A DNA stretch of 64,000 nt from CATQHS01 sp963422655 (GCA_963422655.1 OY730440.1:186001-250000); one strand, 5' to 3'; positions 25,601 to 37,897 are shown, counted from the first letter of the stretch. Numbers and translations: made by a program. The notes: generated by a model from the sequence alone, not told the origin.

Positions 25601-28600
25601 GTCAACCGAGTGCGGCGCTTGTGTCGGCGCTTCAATGGAGGGGGGATTAATCAATCCCCCGAAGGCAGCGCTCTGGTATTCACCCCCCAGTGGGAGGAGC
25701 TTCAATGGAGGGGGGATTAATCAATCCCCCGAAGCTGCAAGTGTCTGATCGCAATGGACGACGATGTCGGCTTCAATGGAGGGGGGATTAATCAATCCCC
25801 CGAAGCTAGTCTCCGGCTACGAGGCCGGACTGAAGAGTCTCGCTTCAATGGAGGGGGGATTAATCAATCCCCCGAAGGGCGATGGGACGCCGGGCCCCCC
25901 CGTGGGCTTTCGTGGCTTCAATGGAGGGGGGATTAATCAATCCCCCGAAGTCATGAATACGTCCCTTTGATCGGGACGCTGATCCAGCTTCAATGGAGGG
26001 GGGATTAATCAATCCCCCGAAGACATCGAAAATACCGAAGGAGCCCACCACGCCAGAGCTTCAATGGAGGGGGGATTAATCAATCCCCCGAAGGGGCCGT
26101 AAACGGCGGGAGATCCGGGGGGAAATCCGGCTTCAATGGAGGGGGGATTAATCAATCCCCCGAAGACATGGCTTCCCGGGCGCTGGCCCGAGAAGCCAAC
26201 GCTTCAATGGAGGGGGGATTAATCAATCCCCCGAAGGTCCGGCCGTTCAGCCGGAGACTAGGTTGCCTCCTGCTTCAATGGAGGGGGGATTAATCAATCC
26301 CCCGAAGCGCTAAGGCGCGCCGGAGCGCGCACCGAGACGGCGCGCTTCAATGGAGGGGGGATTAATCAATCCCCCGAAGTACAGGCACGTTCATAGGTTT
26401 TGCAACGTCGGCGACGCTTCAATGGAGGGGGGATTAATCAATCCCCCGAAGGCGGTGACCACCGTCTAGCCGACTCGCGGGCCAACCAGCTTCAATGGAG
26501 GGGGGATTAATCAATCCCCCGAAGTTCAGGAATACGTCCCTTTGATCGGGACGCTGGTCCAGCTTCAATGGAGGGGGGATTAATCAATCCCCCGAAGTTA
26601 GTGCCTATCCCGGATACGAAACCGTCCGGCGGCTTCAATGGAGGGGGGATTAATCAATCCCCCGAAGATATCGACTGTTACTATCGCCGGTTTCAACTCG
26701 ACTGCTTCAATGGAGGGGGGATTAATCAATCCCCCGAAGTAATCTGAGCACGACCATCGAGAATAAATATGTGCGCTTCAATGGAGGGGGGATTAATCAA
26801 TCCCCCGAAGTCATGAACCGGTCCATAGATAGCCTATGGTCCGGTTGCTTCAATGGAGGGGGGATTAATCAATCCCCCGAAGATGAGGGTCGACGCTTCG
26901 GAGCACGTCAAGTTTCTGCTTCAATGGAGGGGGGATTAATCAATCCCCCGAAGCAGAGGATAGATATGATGCTCTAGTAGTAGTAGGTGCTTCAATGGAG
27001 GGGGGATTAATCAATCCCCCGAAGGAAGGCAGAGCGTTCATCCTACGTCCGATGATCACGCTTCAATGGAGGGGGGATTAATCAATCCCCCGAAGCTGAA
27101 CGGCCGGACTGAGGAGCTACCACCACTACACGCTTCAATGGAGGGGGGATTAATCAATCCCCCGAAGCGAGCTTTGCGGCTCGGGGGATTTTGTCGTTGT
27201 CGCGGCTTCAATGGAGGGGGGATTAATCAATCCCCCGAAGGCGTTCAACTCGCCGGTCTGGTTCAACATCGGTGTGGCTTCAATGGAGGGGGGATTAATC
27301 AATCCCCCGAAGTACCGAGCGTCAGATCGGCGAGCTCGCCGAGGCCCAGCTTCAATGGAGGGGGGATTAATCAATCCCCCGAAGGACATTCCAGGTGTGC
27401 TCATACGCACCACGGAAATCTGCTTCAATGGAGGGGGGATTAATCAATCCCCCGAAGGTACCGAGGCGTCGGCTGTTGCCGCCGTGGAGGGAGCTTCAAT
27501 GGAGGGGGGATTAATCAATCCCCCGAAGTGCCTGTACCTTCATAGTCACACCATCGAACAAACCGCTTCAATGGAGGGGGGATTAATCAATCCCCCGAAG
27601 ACAAACAGCTAGGCCTAGTGGTGGCGTCAACCGGATGCTTCAATGGAGGGGGGATTAATCAATCCCCCGAAGCGACCACGTAACCGGAACCGAAACACCT
27701 TCACGTTTGCTTCAATGGAGGGGGGATTAATCAATCCCCCGAAGGGCAATCACTACAGCGCGAGGCAACACGTACAGCACCGCTTCAATGGAGGGGGGAT
27801 TAATCAATCCCCCGAAGGACACCAGCCAGGACAGCCACTACTGCATGGCCGATGCTTCAATGGAGGGGGGATTAATCAATCCCCCGAAGACATCCCCCGA
27901 ACCAGTAACCCCATCAACCTTCATCAGCTTCAATGGAGGGGGGATTAATCAATCCCCCGAAGTCGTCCCGTAGCTGGCCCTGTTGGCTTAGCTGGTGGCT
28001 TCAATGGAGGGGGGATTAATCAATCCCCCGAAGGCGGGACTAGTGGCCGTACCGTCGACCTGGCCGTAGCTTCAATGGAGGGGGGATTAATCAATCCCCC
28101 GAAGCCGGGTTAGTTCGTCGAGCGGCTTTGAAAATTCGATGCTTCAATGGAGGGGGGATTAATCAATCCCCCGAAGCACTTATCCTGGTATAGGTCGGTG
28201 ATAGCCGACCGGCTTCAATGGAGGGGGGATTAATCAATCCCCCGAAGAACGTCCGATCTATGGTACCGGGAAAGCCCCTACATGCTTCAATGGAGGGGGG
28301 ATTAATCAATCCCCCGAAGCCAAGGGTGGAAACCGGCTAAAGATCAACTACCAGCTTCAATGGAGGGGGGATTAATCAATCCCCCGAAGCAACCTTCATC
28401 CGTAGGCTCCGCTCCGAGTAGAAGGCTTCAATGGAGGGGGGATTAATCAATCCCCCGAAGTTGTACCAGACGCCAAGTGCCTCCAGCACATTAGCGCTTC
28501 AATGGAGGGGGGATTAATCAATCCCCCGAAGTAGCACGACGGGCTAAGGCCCGTGACAGTCTGCGTAGCTTCAATGGAGGGGGGATTAATCAATCCCCCG

Positions 28601-29468
28601 AAGCTGGCGTGGTGGGCTCCTTCGGTATTGGCGTGACTATGCTTCAATGGAGGGGGGATTAATCAATCCCCCGAAGTGATATACGTGCAGCCGCTCAGGT
28701 GATCGTAGACTAGCTTCAATGGAGGGGGGATTAATCAATCCCCCGAAGCGTTTTGAGACGCAAACGACGACTTTACGGGCACTTGCTTCAATGGAGGGGG
28801 GATTAATCAATCCCCCGAAGATACCTCGGGGGCGGAGAATCCCTCGGGCCCGGGACGCTTCAATGGAGGGGGGATTAATCAATCCCCCGAAGCTGGCTGA
28901 ACTGGAGGTGACACCGTGAATCGATGAGGGCTTCAATGGAGGGGGGATTAATCAATCCCCCGAAGCCCGGGCGCGTAAGCGCCCGCCGATAACAAAGCTC
29001 CCGCTTCAATGGAGGGGGGATTAATCAATCCCCCGAAGCTGAGGCTGTGAGGTACCAGGTTGCCAATTTGCGGCTTCAATGGAGGGGGGATTAATCAATC
29101 CCCCGAAGGAGCGGTTCAACCGAGCCCGGGATCGGCTCAGTAAGGCTTCAATGGAGGGGGGATTAATCAATCCCCCGAAGTACGGCCCGCGCCCAGCGGG
29201 CTTGAAGCGCAAGTACGCTTCAATGGAGGGGGGATTAATCAATCCCCCGAAGGGCCCAGAATGGCCCGGTCCACGCCCAATTGGCCCCGCTTCAATGGAG
29301 GGGGGATTAATCAATCCCCCGAAGAGCCGTAGTGAGCCGTAGTGACTGGTACCAGGTAGTGCTTCAATGGAGGGGGGATTAATCAATCCCCCGAAGCTCA
29401 ACACCCAACCCCGGACGTTTCGCAATAACACAGCTTCAATGGAGGGGGGATTAATCAATCCCCCGAAG

Positions 29469-29543
29469 ACAAACACGGCACAGAACCCGAACCCTACCAC
29501 AACAGCTTCGGATAGTTCATCCATACACTTTCGGTAACCGGGA
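29469..29543 (-). other. Double-length (75-bp) spacer left by loss of a repeat
   Basis: The distance between repeats 29433 and 29544 is 111 bp instead of ~72. The first 36 bp form a normal-sized spacer, followed by GCTTC, the first five bases of the repeat, at 29505-29509, then ~34 bp of a second spacer. The remaining 31 bp of the repeat appear to be deleted. Confidence 0.75.
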
Positions 29544-32500
29544 GCTTCAATGGAGGGGGGATTAATCAATCCCCCGAAGTACCCTTACCTGTTTCCGATG
29601 CGAGAATGGTCATCTCGCTTCAATGGAGGGGGGATTAATCAATCCCCCGAAGCCATTCTGGGCCCACCTCGTATCGGTATCCACCAGCGCTTCAATGGAG
29701 GGGGGATTAATCAATCCCCCGAAGGGCAGTGGCGCCACTTCGTAAGAACGTAGATGGCGAGCTTCAATGGATGGGGGGGATTAATCAATCCCCCGAAGAT
29801 CGGCTCTAGCCGTCGTATACCCGGTAATAGGCTTGCTTCAATGGAGGGGGGATTAATCAATCCCCCGAAGACCGTCGACTTCAACCGTCCGAACGGCGCA
29901 ATAAAAGCTTCAATGGAGGGGGGATTAATCAATCCCCCGAAGCCGACATCACCGTGGCGACACCACCGACATAAATGTGCTTCAATGGAGGGGGGATTAA
30001 TCAATCCCCCGAAGTCCTGGTCCTCCAGCGAGGTGCCTGGCGGTGTGGGCTTCAATGGAGGGGGGATTAATCAATCCCCCGAAGGCTGAACGGCCGGACT
30101 GAGGAGCTACCAAGGAGACGGCTTCAATGGAGGGGGGATTAATCAATCCCCCGAAGTACAGGCACGTTCATAGACTTCGCAACGTCGACGACGCTTCAAT
30201 GGAGGGGGGATTAATCAATCCCCCGAAGAAACCTTTACGTGATCACATATGTGATCGGGAACGTTGCTTCAATGGAGGGGGGATTAATCAATCCCCCGAA
30301 GTGAACGCTGAGATACCAGCCGACGGTGACCCGCCGAGCTTCAATGGAGGGGGGATTAATCAATCCCCCGAAGCCACCCGTAACTGCATCTTCGGATCAC
30401 CAGACTTCCGCTTCAATGGAGGGGGGATTAATCAATCCCCCGAAGGGGTCAGTTGTTGGATATTTTCGGGTTGCAGTCAGGGGCTTCAATGGAGGGGGGA
30501 TTAATCAATCCCCCGAAGATATCGCAAAACCCTAGGAACGTCCCTTAAAGTGCCCGGCTTCAATGGAGGGGGGATTAATCAATCCCCCGAAGGAACTACA
30601 AACGCCGCTATGTCATCGTAGGAACGGGGCTTCAATGGAGGGGGGATTAATCAATCCCCCGAAGCTTCACGCTGCTACTACCAATATTCGTGTTACCAGG
30701 CTTCAATGGAGGGGGGATTAATCAATCCCCCGAAGATATATCTTAGCCTCCTCCTTCACCTTACAACCAATGCTTCAATGGAGGGGGGATTAATCAATCC
30801 CCCGAAGGGCCCAGCCCTATAACCACTAGCCACCAACTACCAAGCTTCAATGGAGGGGGGATTAATCAATCCCCCGAAGACGTTCGGTAACCCGCAAATA
30901 TAATCAGAGAAGAGGGCTTCAATGGAGGGGGGATTAATCAATCCCCCGAAGCTTGCCGAAGGCATCAGCGTCTCGCCCGGAACCGTCGCTTCAATGGAGG
31001 GGGGATTAATCAATCCCCCGAAGGTATCAACCTTCGACAATAACAACGCCTCACGAACAGCTTCAATGGAGGGGGGATTAATCAATCCCCCGAAGAGGAG
31101 GCACCATGCCAGTCGAATTTTCCAGGCCGATCGCTTCAATGGAGGGGGGATTAATCAATCCCCCGAAGGGTGTAGTCGGTGTAGGCGGTATGACTGACCG
31201 AATCGCTTCAATGGAGGGGGGATTAATCAATCCCCCGAAGTTGCATTTTCTGGTGCCTCCTTCAGGCGTAGTTGCTAGCTTCAATGGAGGGGGGATTAAT
31301 CAATCCCCCGAAGTCATCGAATCGAGAACGCCTGTGACGTGGGCGGCGGTGCTTCAATGGAGGGGGGATTAATCAATCCCCCGAAGCGTAGCTATGAAGG
31401 TACAGGCACGTTCATAGGTTGAGCTTCAATGGAGGGGGGATTAATCAATCCCCCGAAGCGACGACCTCACCCTCACCCAGTCCGAGGCGGTTACGCTTCA
31501 ATGGAGGGGGGATTAATCAATCCCCCGAAGGAGCGGTCTACCGGAAGGCTGGTATGGTAATCGTTGGCTTCAATGGAGGGGGGATTAATCAATCCCCCGA
31601 AGTTATGACTCGGACGATTTTCCTCCCTTCGACGGGGGCTTCAATGGAGGGGGGATTAATCAATCCCCCGAAGGGGCAGATCATGGAGACTGGTCCGCCC
31701 GGAGCACTCGCTTCAATGGAGGGGGGATTAATCAATCCCCCGAAGCACTCAGGTGGCAGATACGGCTACTCAAACCATTCTGCTTCAATGGAGGGGGGAT
31801 TAATCAATCCCCCGAAGGGCCCAGAATGGCCCAGTCCATGCCCAATTGCGGCCGCTTCAATGGAGGGGGGATTAATCAATCCCCCGAAGGTACGACAGAG
31901 CGGGAGCGTATTGGCATGTTCCCGGCTTCAATGGAGGGGGGATTAATCAATCCCCCGAAGAGTCGATCAGCCGTATGCCGGGTCGGCGGGATCGGAGCTT
32001 CAATGGAGGGGGGATTAATCAATCCCCCGAAGCTCCATCAATAGGCTGAGACAACCATACACAATAGGGCTTCAATGGAGGGGGGATTAATCAATCCCCC
32101 GAAGCGCCTACACCGTCCCGGCCCCGGTGCGCTCGGAGACGCTTCAATGGAGGGGGGATTAATCAATCCCCCGAAGAATGTCTCCTTAATTTGTTCTGCC
32201 ATCGCTTTCGCTGCTTCAATGGAGGGGGGATTAATCAATCCCCCGAAGAAACAAGGAGAAACAACAATGGCAGGAGTCACTACGCTTCAATGGAGGGGGG
32301 ATTAATCAATCCCCCGAAGTGGCCCATTCGTAGCTTCTACTACGATTTCTGCTGGCTTCAATGGAGGGGGGATTAATCAATCCCCCGAAGTTTTGGGCCC
32401 CTCGGCATCGGGAGAGCCCAGTACAGGCTTCAATGGAGGGGGGATTAATCAATCCCCCGAAGTAGCACGAAGATTGCTAAGGTCGTCCGAACCGCCATGC

Positions 32501-35500
32501 TTCAATGGAGGGGGGATTAATCAATCCCCCGAAGGTAGCCATGAAGGTACAGGCACGTTCATAGGGTTTGGCTTCAATGGAGGGGGGATTAATCAATCCC
32601 CCGAAGGTGATCCCATCCCGGTTAGCTATCACCTCGATCACCGCTTCAATGGAGGGGGGATTAATCAATCCCCCGAAGCCGGTCACTATCGGAACATATA
32701 CATACACGTCACCGGCTTCAATGGAGGGGGGATTAATCAATCCCCCGAAGATGCCACGATGATGCAGTCCGGGTCGCCCGGGAGCGGCTTCAATGGAGGG
32801 GGGATTAATCAATCCCCCGAAGTAGCGAACCGCATAACGAGCGCTACGCTGATCCCCGGCTTCAATGGAGGGGGGATTAATCAATCCCCCGAAGATCAAC
32901 CGGGTATACAGTAGGCGACGGGATCAACGCGCTTCAATGGAGGGGGGATTAATCAATCCCCCGAAGTAGAGGCGAACGCCGTCGGTTGTTACACTCCATT
33001 CACGCTTCAATGGAGGGGGGATTAATCAATCCCCCGAAGCTGGTGCAAGCCCATGTCATCCCATGTCATCTGATGGCTTCAATGGAGGGGGGATTAATCA
33101 ATCCCCCGAAGAACCCGGGGGGACGTTCCTAGGTCATCGGTATCCCTGCTTCAATGGAGGGGGGATTAATCAATCCCCCGAAGTAGGTTTCGCTATCGGC
33201 ACGCCCAGTGGCGTACCGTGCTTCAATGGAGGGGGGATTAATCAATCCCCCGAAGTGGGCCGCTCTGGGGCTGTGGTGGCGTCTCTGAGCCGGCTTCAAT
33301 GGAGGGGGGATTAATCAATCCCCCGAAGCTGGTCATAATACGTTCGTGTTGGACGCTACGAAGGCTTCAATGGAGGGGGGATTAATCAATCCCCCGAAGT
33401 ACTGTACCGCCGCTTGTCTGCTGTTCGCTCCACGAGCTTCAATGGAGGGGGGATTAATCAATCCCCCGAAGATGAGGATATGGAGTCGGCTAAGCAGGCT
33501 ATTGAGTCGCTTCAATGGAGGGGGGATTAATCAATCCCCCGAAGGGCGATGAACTATTCGGGTTCGATTTCGCTACCCTCGCTTCAATGGAGGGGGGATT
33601 AATCAATCCCCCGAAGGTACTCGCCATCATCGGAGCGGTACAGCGCTATGCGGCTTCAATGGAGGGGGGATTAATCAATCCCCCGAAGGCAACAAGTGTG
33701 GTTAGCACGAACAGCGTGGCCGTTGCTTCAATGGAGGGGGGATTAATCAATCCCCCGAAGCTCACGGCAACTAATGCCTCTATTGACCGCAACGAACCGC
33801 TTCAATGGAGGGGGGATTAATCAATCCCCCGAAGGTGCTTGGTGCAGCACCGAACGTGTTCGGTAATACTGCTTCAATGGAGGGGGGATTAATCAATCCC
33901 CCGAAGCGCGTAATTTGGCTTGCGCTTGCCGTGACGGGAGGGGCTTCAATGGAGGGGGGATTAATCAATCCCCCGAAGGTGAGCAACCCGATGAGCTTGC
34001 TAGGCTGATTATGGGCTTCAATGGAGGGGGGATTAATCAATCCCCCGAAGGGGCTAATGAGGTCGTACAGCCCCTTGTGGACCAGGAGCTTCAATGGAGG
34101 GGGGATTAATCAATCCCCCGAAGTAGGGGCTGAGCCCCGACGAAGTCCAGCAGTGTCGCGCTTCAATGGAGGGGGGATTAATCAATCCCCCGAAGCCAGA
34201 ACAGTACGGTCGTTCTCACCCCATTTCGCTGCGCTTCAATGGAGGGGGGATTAATCAATCCCCCGAAGCAACTCGGCTTGTATGTGCACATCACCGCTTT
34301 GGAGCTTCAATGGAGGGGGGATTAATCAATCCCCCGAAGGTCTGAGGAGCCCCCCAAAGGAGGCACAATGAGTAGGCTTCAATGGAGGGGGGATTAATCA
34401 ATCCCCCGAAGCTGAACAGGGGTTTCGTCGAAAATCGCTAAAAACCGGCTTCAATGGAGGGGGGATTAATCAATCCCCCGAAGGCGATGGGACGCCGGCC
34501 CCCCCCGTGGGCTTTCGTGGCTTCAATGGAGGGGGGATTAATCAATCCCCCGAAGTTGAGCTAGCGGACGAACTGGCAGCAGACAACGCCGCGCTTCAAT
34601 GGAGGGGGGATTAATCAATCCCCCGAAGCTCGGCCCCCGAGGCTCGAGCCTGTGCGCAAAGGCTGCTTCAATGGAGGGGGGATTAATCAATCCCCCGAAG
34701 GAGCTACCACCACTGCAACAAAGGAGACGTAATAATGGGCTTCAATGGAGGGGGGATTAATCAATCCCCCGAAGCAGTCCGGCCTCGTAGCCGGAGACTA
34801 GGTTGCCTCCTGCTTCAATGGAGGGGGGATTAATCAATCCCCCGAAGCGGCCGGACTGAGGAGTCTCAGATACAGGCTATGGAGGCTTCAATGGAGGGGG
34901 GATTAATCAATCCCCCGAAGGTCGGCCTGATGAGCTACCACACACAAGGAGAGAAAGCTTCAATGGAGGGGGGATTAATCAATCCCCCGAAGCTAAAGCG
35001 CTAACATCCAATACCCAAAACGTGTACGCTTCAATGGAGGGGGGATTAATCAATCCCCCGAAGGTGCAGCCTGTGCGTGCGGTGCCCAGCATCCGGACAT
35101 GGCTTCAATGGAGGGGGGATTAATCAATCCCCCGAAGGTGCCCGGTACATTGCCCGGGCGGTTCGCGTTGGCGCGGCTTCAATGGAGGGGGGATTAATCA
35201 ATCCCCCGAAGAAAGCGGGAACCCTGAACAAACTTGCGAAGGGCTGCGCTTCAATGGAGGGGGGATTAATCAATCCCCCGAAGCACACGCTCGGCTCGGT
35301 GGCCATGTCGATCCGCTCGCTTCAATGGAGGGGGGATTAATCAATCCCCCGAAGCAGCTCCCAGGCCGCCTCTGTCCGAGTCAGCTGGTGCTTCAATGGA
35401 GGGGGGATTAATCAATCCCCCGAAGCTGTGGGTGAAATCATCACCGTTTGGGTGGTGACGGCGCTTCAATGGAGGGGGGATTAATCAATCCCCCGAAGAT

Positions 35501-37728
35501 CGTCGAGGCGTCCTACTGGTCACTGGTCCGAGAGGCTTCAATGGAGGGGGGATTAATCAATCCCCCGAAGGGCGACCAAGGTCAACAAGGCGAACGCAGC
35601 CGTTTAGCTTCAATGGAGGGGGGATTAATCAATCCCCCGAAGGCGAAACTCCGGCCTGAGGACCCGGAGTCGCCGACGCTTCAATGGAGGGGGGATTAAT
35701 CAATCCCCCGAAGTAAGGTGACCGACTACGACTGGGGCACGAACCCAGCGCTTCAATGGAGGGGGGATTAATCAATCCCCCGAAGTTGGCCGTCTTTTCT
35801 GCGGTGGTGCGGTTCCGGGTGCTTCAATGGAGGGGGGATTAATCAATCCCCCGAAGATTCGGCGTCGATCATCGATGACCCGCACCAGTCGCGCTTCAAT
35901 GGAGGGGGGATTAATCAATCCCCCGAAGCCATCTTCTGAAGGCACGTGGCTGATGACTACCTACGCTTCAATGGAGGGGGGATTAATCAATCCCCCGAAG
36001 TTGACTCCCAAGGCCGCACCGATGGTCCCTACTTCGCTTCAATGGAGGGGGGATTAATCAATCCCCCGAAGTGCGGTTCTGGCTTTCCCGGTGGCTGAGG
36101 GTAAGACGCTTCAATGGAGGGGGGATTAATCAATCCCCCGAAGTGCGAGTGACTCGGCCCGGCCGGTCAACCGGTCCCCGCTTCAATGGAGGGGGGATTA
36201 ATCAATCCCCCGAAGGTGTCTCTTTCGGCGCACCCATGCGCTGCACCCGACCGCTTCAATGGAGGGGGGATTAATCAATCCCCCGAAGCCAGGACTTGGG
36301 CACTTCCACATTGTGCTGTTCGAGCTTCAATGGAGGGGGGATTAATCAATCCCCCGAAGCCGACGACATCGAAAAGATCGACGGCGAGCCCGACGCTTCA
36401 ATGGAGGGGGGATTAATCAATCCCCCGAAGCGCCGCTGCCGAGGCGTCGGCTCGGCGCTGGTTCGTGCTTCAATGGAGGGGGGATTAATCAATCCCCCGA
36501 AGCCGAGCGGCAAGCTCCAGGACACCCCGGCGAGGGTGGCTTCAATGGAGGGGGGATTAATCAATCCCCCGAAGATTTCCGGACGCCCGCTGGGCGTCCG
36601 GGGGAGAGGAGCTTCAATGGAGGGGGGATTAATCAATCCCCCGAAGCGAGCCCAGTAGCTCTTACCTCGACGCCACGGTGTGGCTTCAATGGAGGGGGGA
36701 TTAATCAATCCCCCGAAGGTAGCTCAGTTGCATCACCTTGCCGGCCTGTTTGTGCTTCAATGGAGGGGGGATTAATCAATCCCCCGAAGCAGGCTGCACG
36801 ATTTTGTGCCCCGCCCAGGGCACAGCTTCAATGGAGGGGGGATTAATCAATCCCCCGAAGCTAACCGTGCTCGACAAGGCTGTCACCAGCGACATCGCTT
36901 CAATGGAGGGGGGATTAATCAATCCCCCGAAGCTGCGGTTCTGGCTTTTCCGGTGGCTGAGGGTAAGACGCTTCAATGGAGGGGGGATTAATCAATCCCC
37001 CGAAGGCCACCACAGGTGAATACGATGACGGCGCACTCGGAGCTTCAATGGAGGGGGGATTAATCAATCCCCCGAAGTCAGAACGCCAAGCGCTGGTCTC
37101 CGCCCCGCAAACGGCTTCAATGGAGGGGGGATTAATCAATCCCCCGAAGAGATCGAACCCCTCGGTGAGAATGTTCACGTTCACGCTTCAATGGAGGGGG
37201 GATTAATCAATCCCCCGAAGCTGTCCGGGATCGCACCCACCGGGACCATCGACGGGCGCTTCAATGGAGGGGGGATTAATCAATCCCCCGAAGAGGACGA
37301 TGTCGACCCCCGACGGGTCCTGGAGCTCCGCTTCAATGGAGGGGGGATTAATCAATCCCCCGAAGTTGCCAAGGCAGATCATGCTGCGTTGAAGAACTCC
37401 AGCTTCAATGGAGGGGGGATTAATCAATCCCCCGAAGAGAGGAACTTGCAGTAGACACCAGTAAAAAGACCGTGCTTCAATGGAGGGGGGATTAATCAAT
37501 CCCCCGAAGGACGAAGCATCTCTCCGGCGGCGGGACGATGACCATCGTGCTTCAATGGAGGGGGGATTAATCAATCCCCCGAAGCATTTTCCTACCTTTT
37601 TCTCCATAGTTAGTACTATGCTTCAATGGAGGGGGGATTAATCAATCCCCCGAAGTTTGGAGGGATGACAAGTGGAACGAGCTGGGGTCGTTGCTTCAAT
37701 GGAGGGGGGATTAATCAATCCCCCGAAG

Positions 37729-37897
37729 GGCTGGCACTATATACCAACTCTGACCAGGATCTTTGCAGATACCTGCGAGCGGCCCCTGCAGACTACTAGT
37801 TTTTGTCTTGCTGGTTAGGTTGTCAAGGTACAGGATCGTTGATTTCAAGCGGAATCGAGCGCTCCACGGAAGCAATGAACTCACCTGACCGCTCGAC
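37729..37897 (-). promoter_or_regulatory. CRISPR leader between cas2 and the array
   Basis: A 169-bp non-coding stretch, more AT-rich than the chromosome, lies between the cas2 stop and the newest repeat. On the minus strand it contains a TTGACA (37826 to 37821) followed by an A-rich run and TAGTAGT, which could be a promoter, but the spacing to TAGTAG (22 nt) is longer than usual, so the exact promoter is uncertain. Location and orientation identify it as the leader where new spacers enter and pre-crRNA transcription starts. Open frames crossing it have no family features. Confidence 0.7.

Larger units (their letters stand above)
22323..37728 (-). CRISPR. Type I-G CRISPR array, 214 repeats and 213 spacers
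   Basis: I counted 214 complete repeats by hand, nearly all 36 bp. On the plus strand the repeat begins GCTTCAATGG and ends AATCCCCCGAAG; read on the minus strand it ends in ATTGAAGC, the usual 3' end of a repeat, so the array is transcribed on the minus strand from a leader at the 37728 side next to cas2. Spacers are mostly 34-38 bp. The repeat holds an 8-bp perfect stem (GGGGGATT / AATCCCCC) around a 4-nt loop, a likely Cas6 processing hairpin. Degeneracy is concentrated at the 22.3-kb end, confirming that end as the trailer. Variants: repeats 1-9 and 41 end in T, 37-39 end in C, 23472-23507 has an internal G-to-A change, and 29761-29798 has a 2-nt insertion. Confidence 0.98.

Noticed and set aside
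22811..37454. Many open reading frames of 60-180 codons across the array, with repeated motifs such as MEGGLINPPK, FNGGGINQSPE or GLINPPSIEA
   Set aside because: They are translations of the 36-bp CRISPR repeat. The repeat is a multiple of three and has no stop in some frames, and spacers near 36 bp often keep the frame. The variable parts are spacers, not protein.
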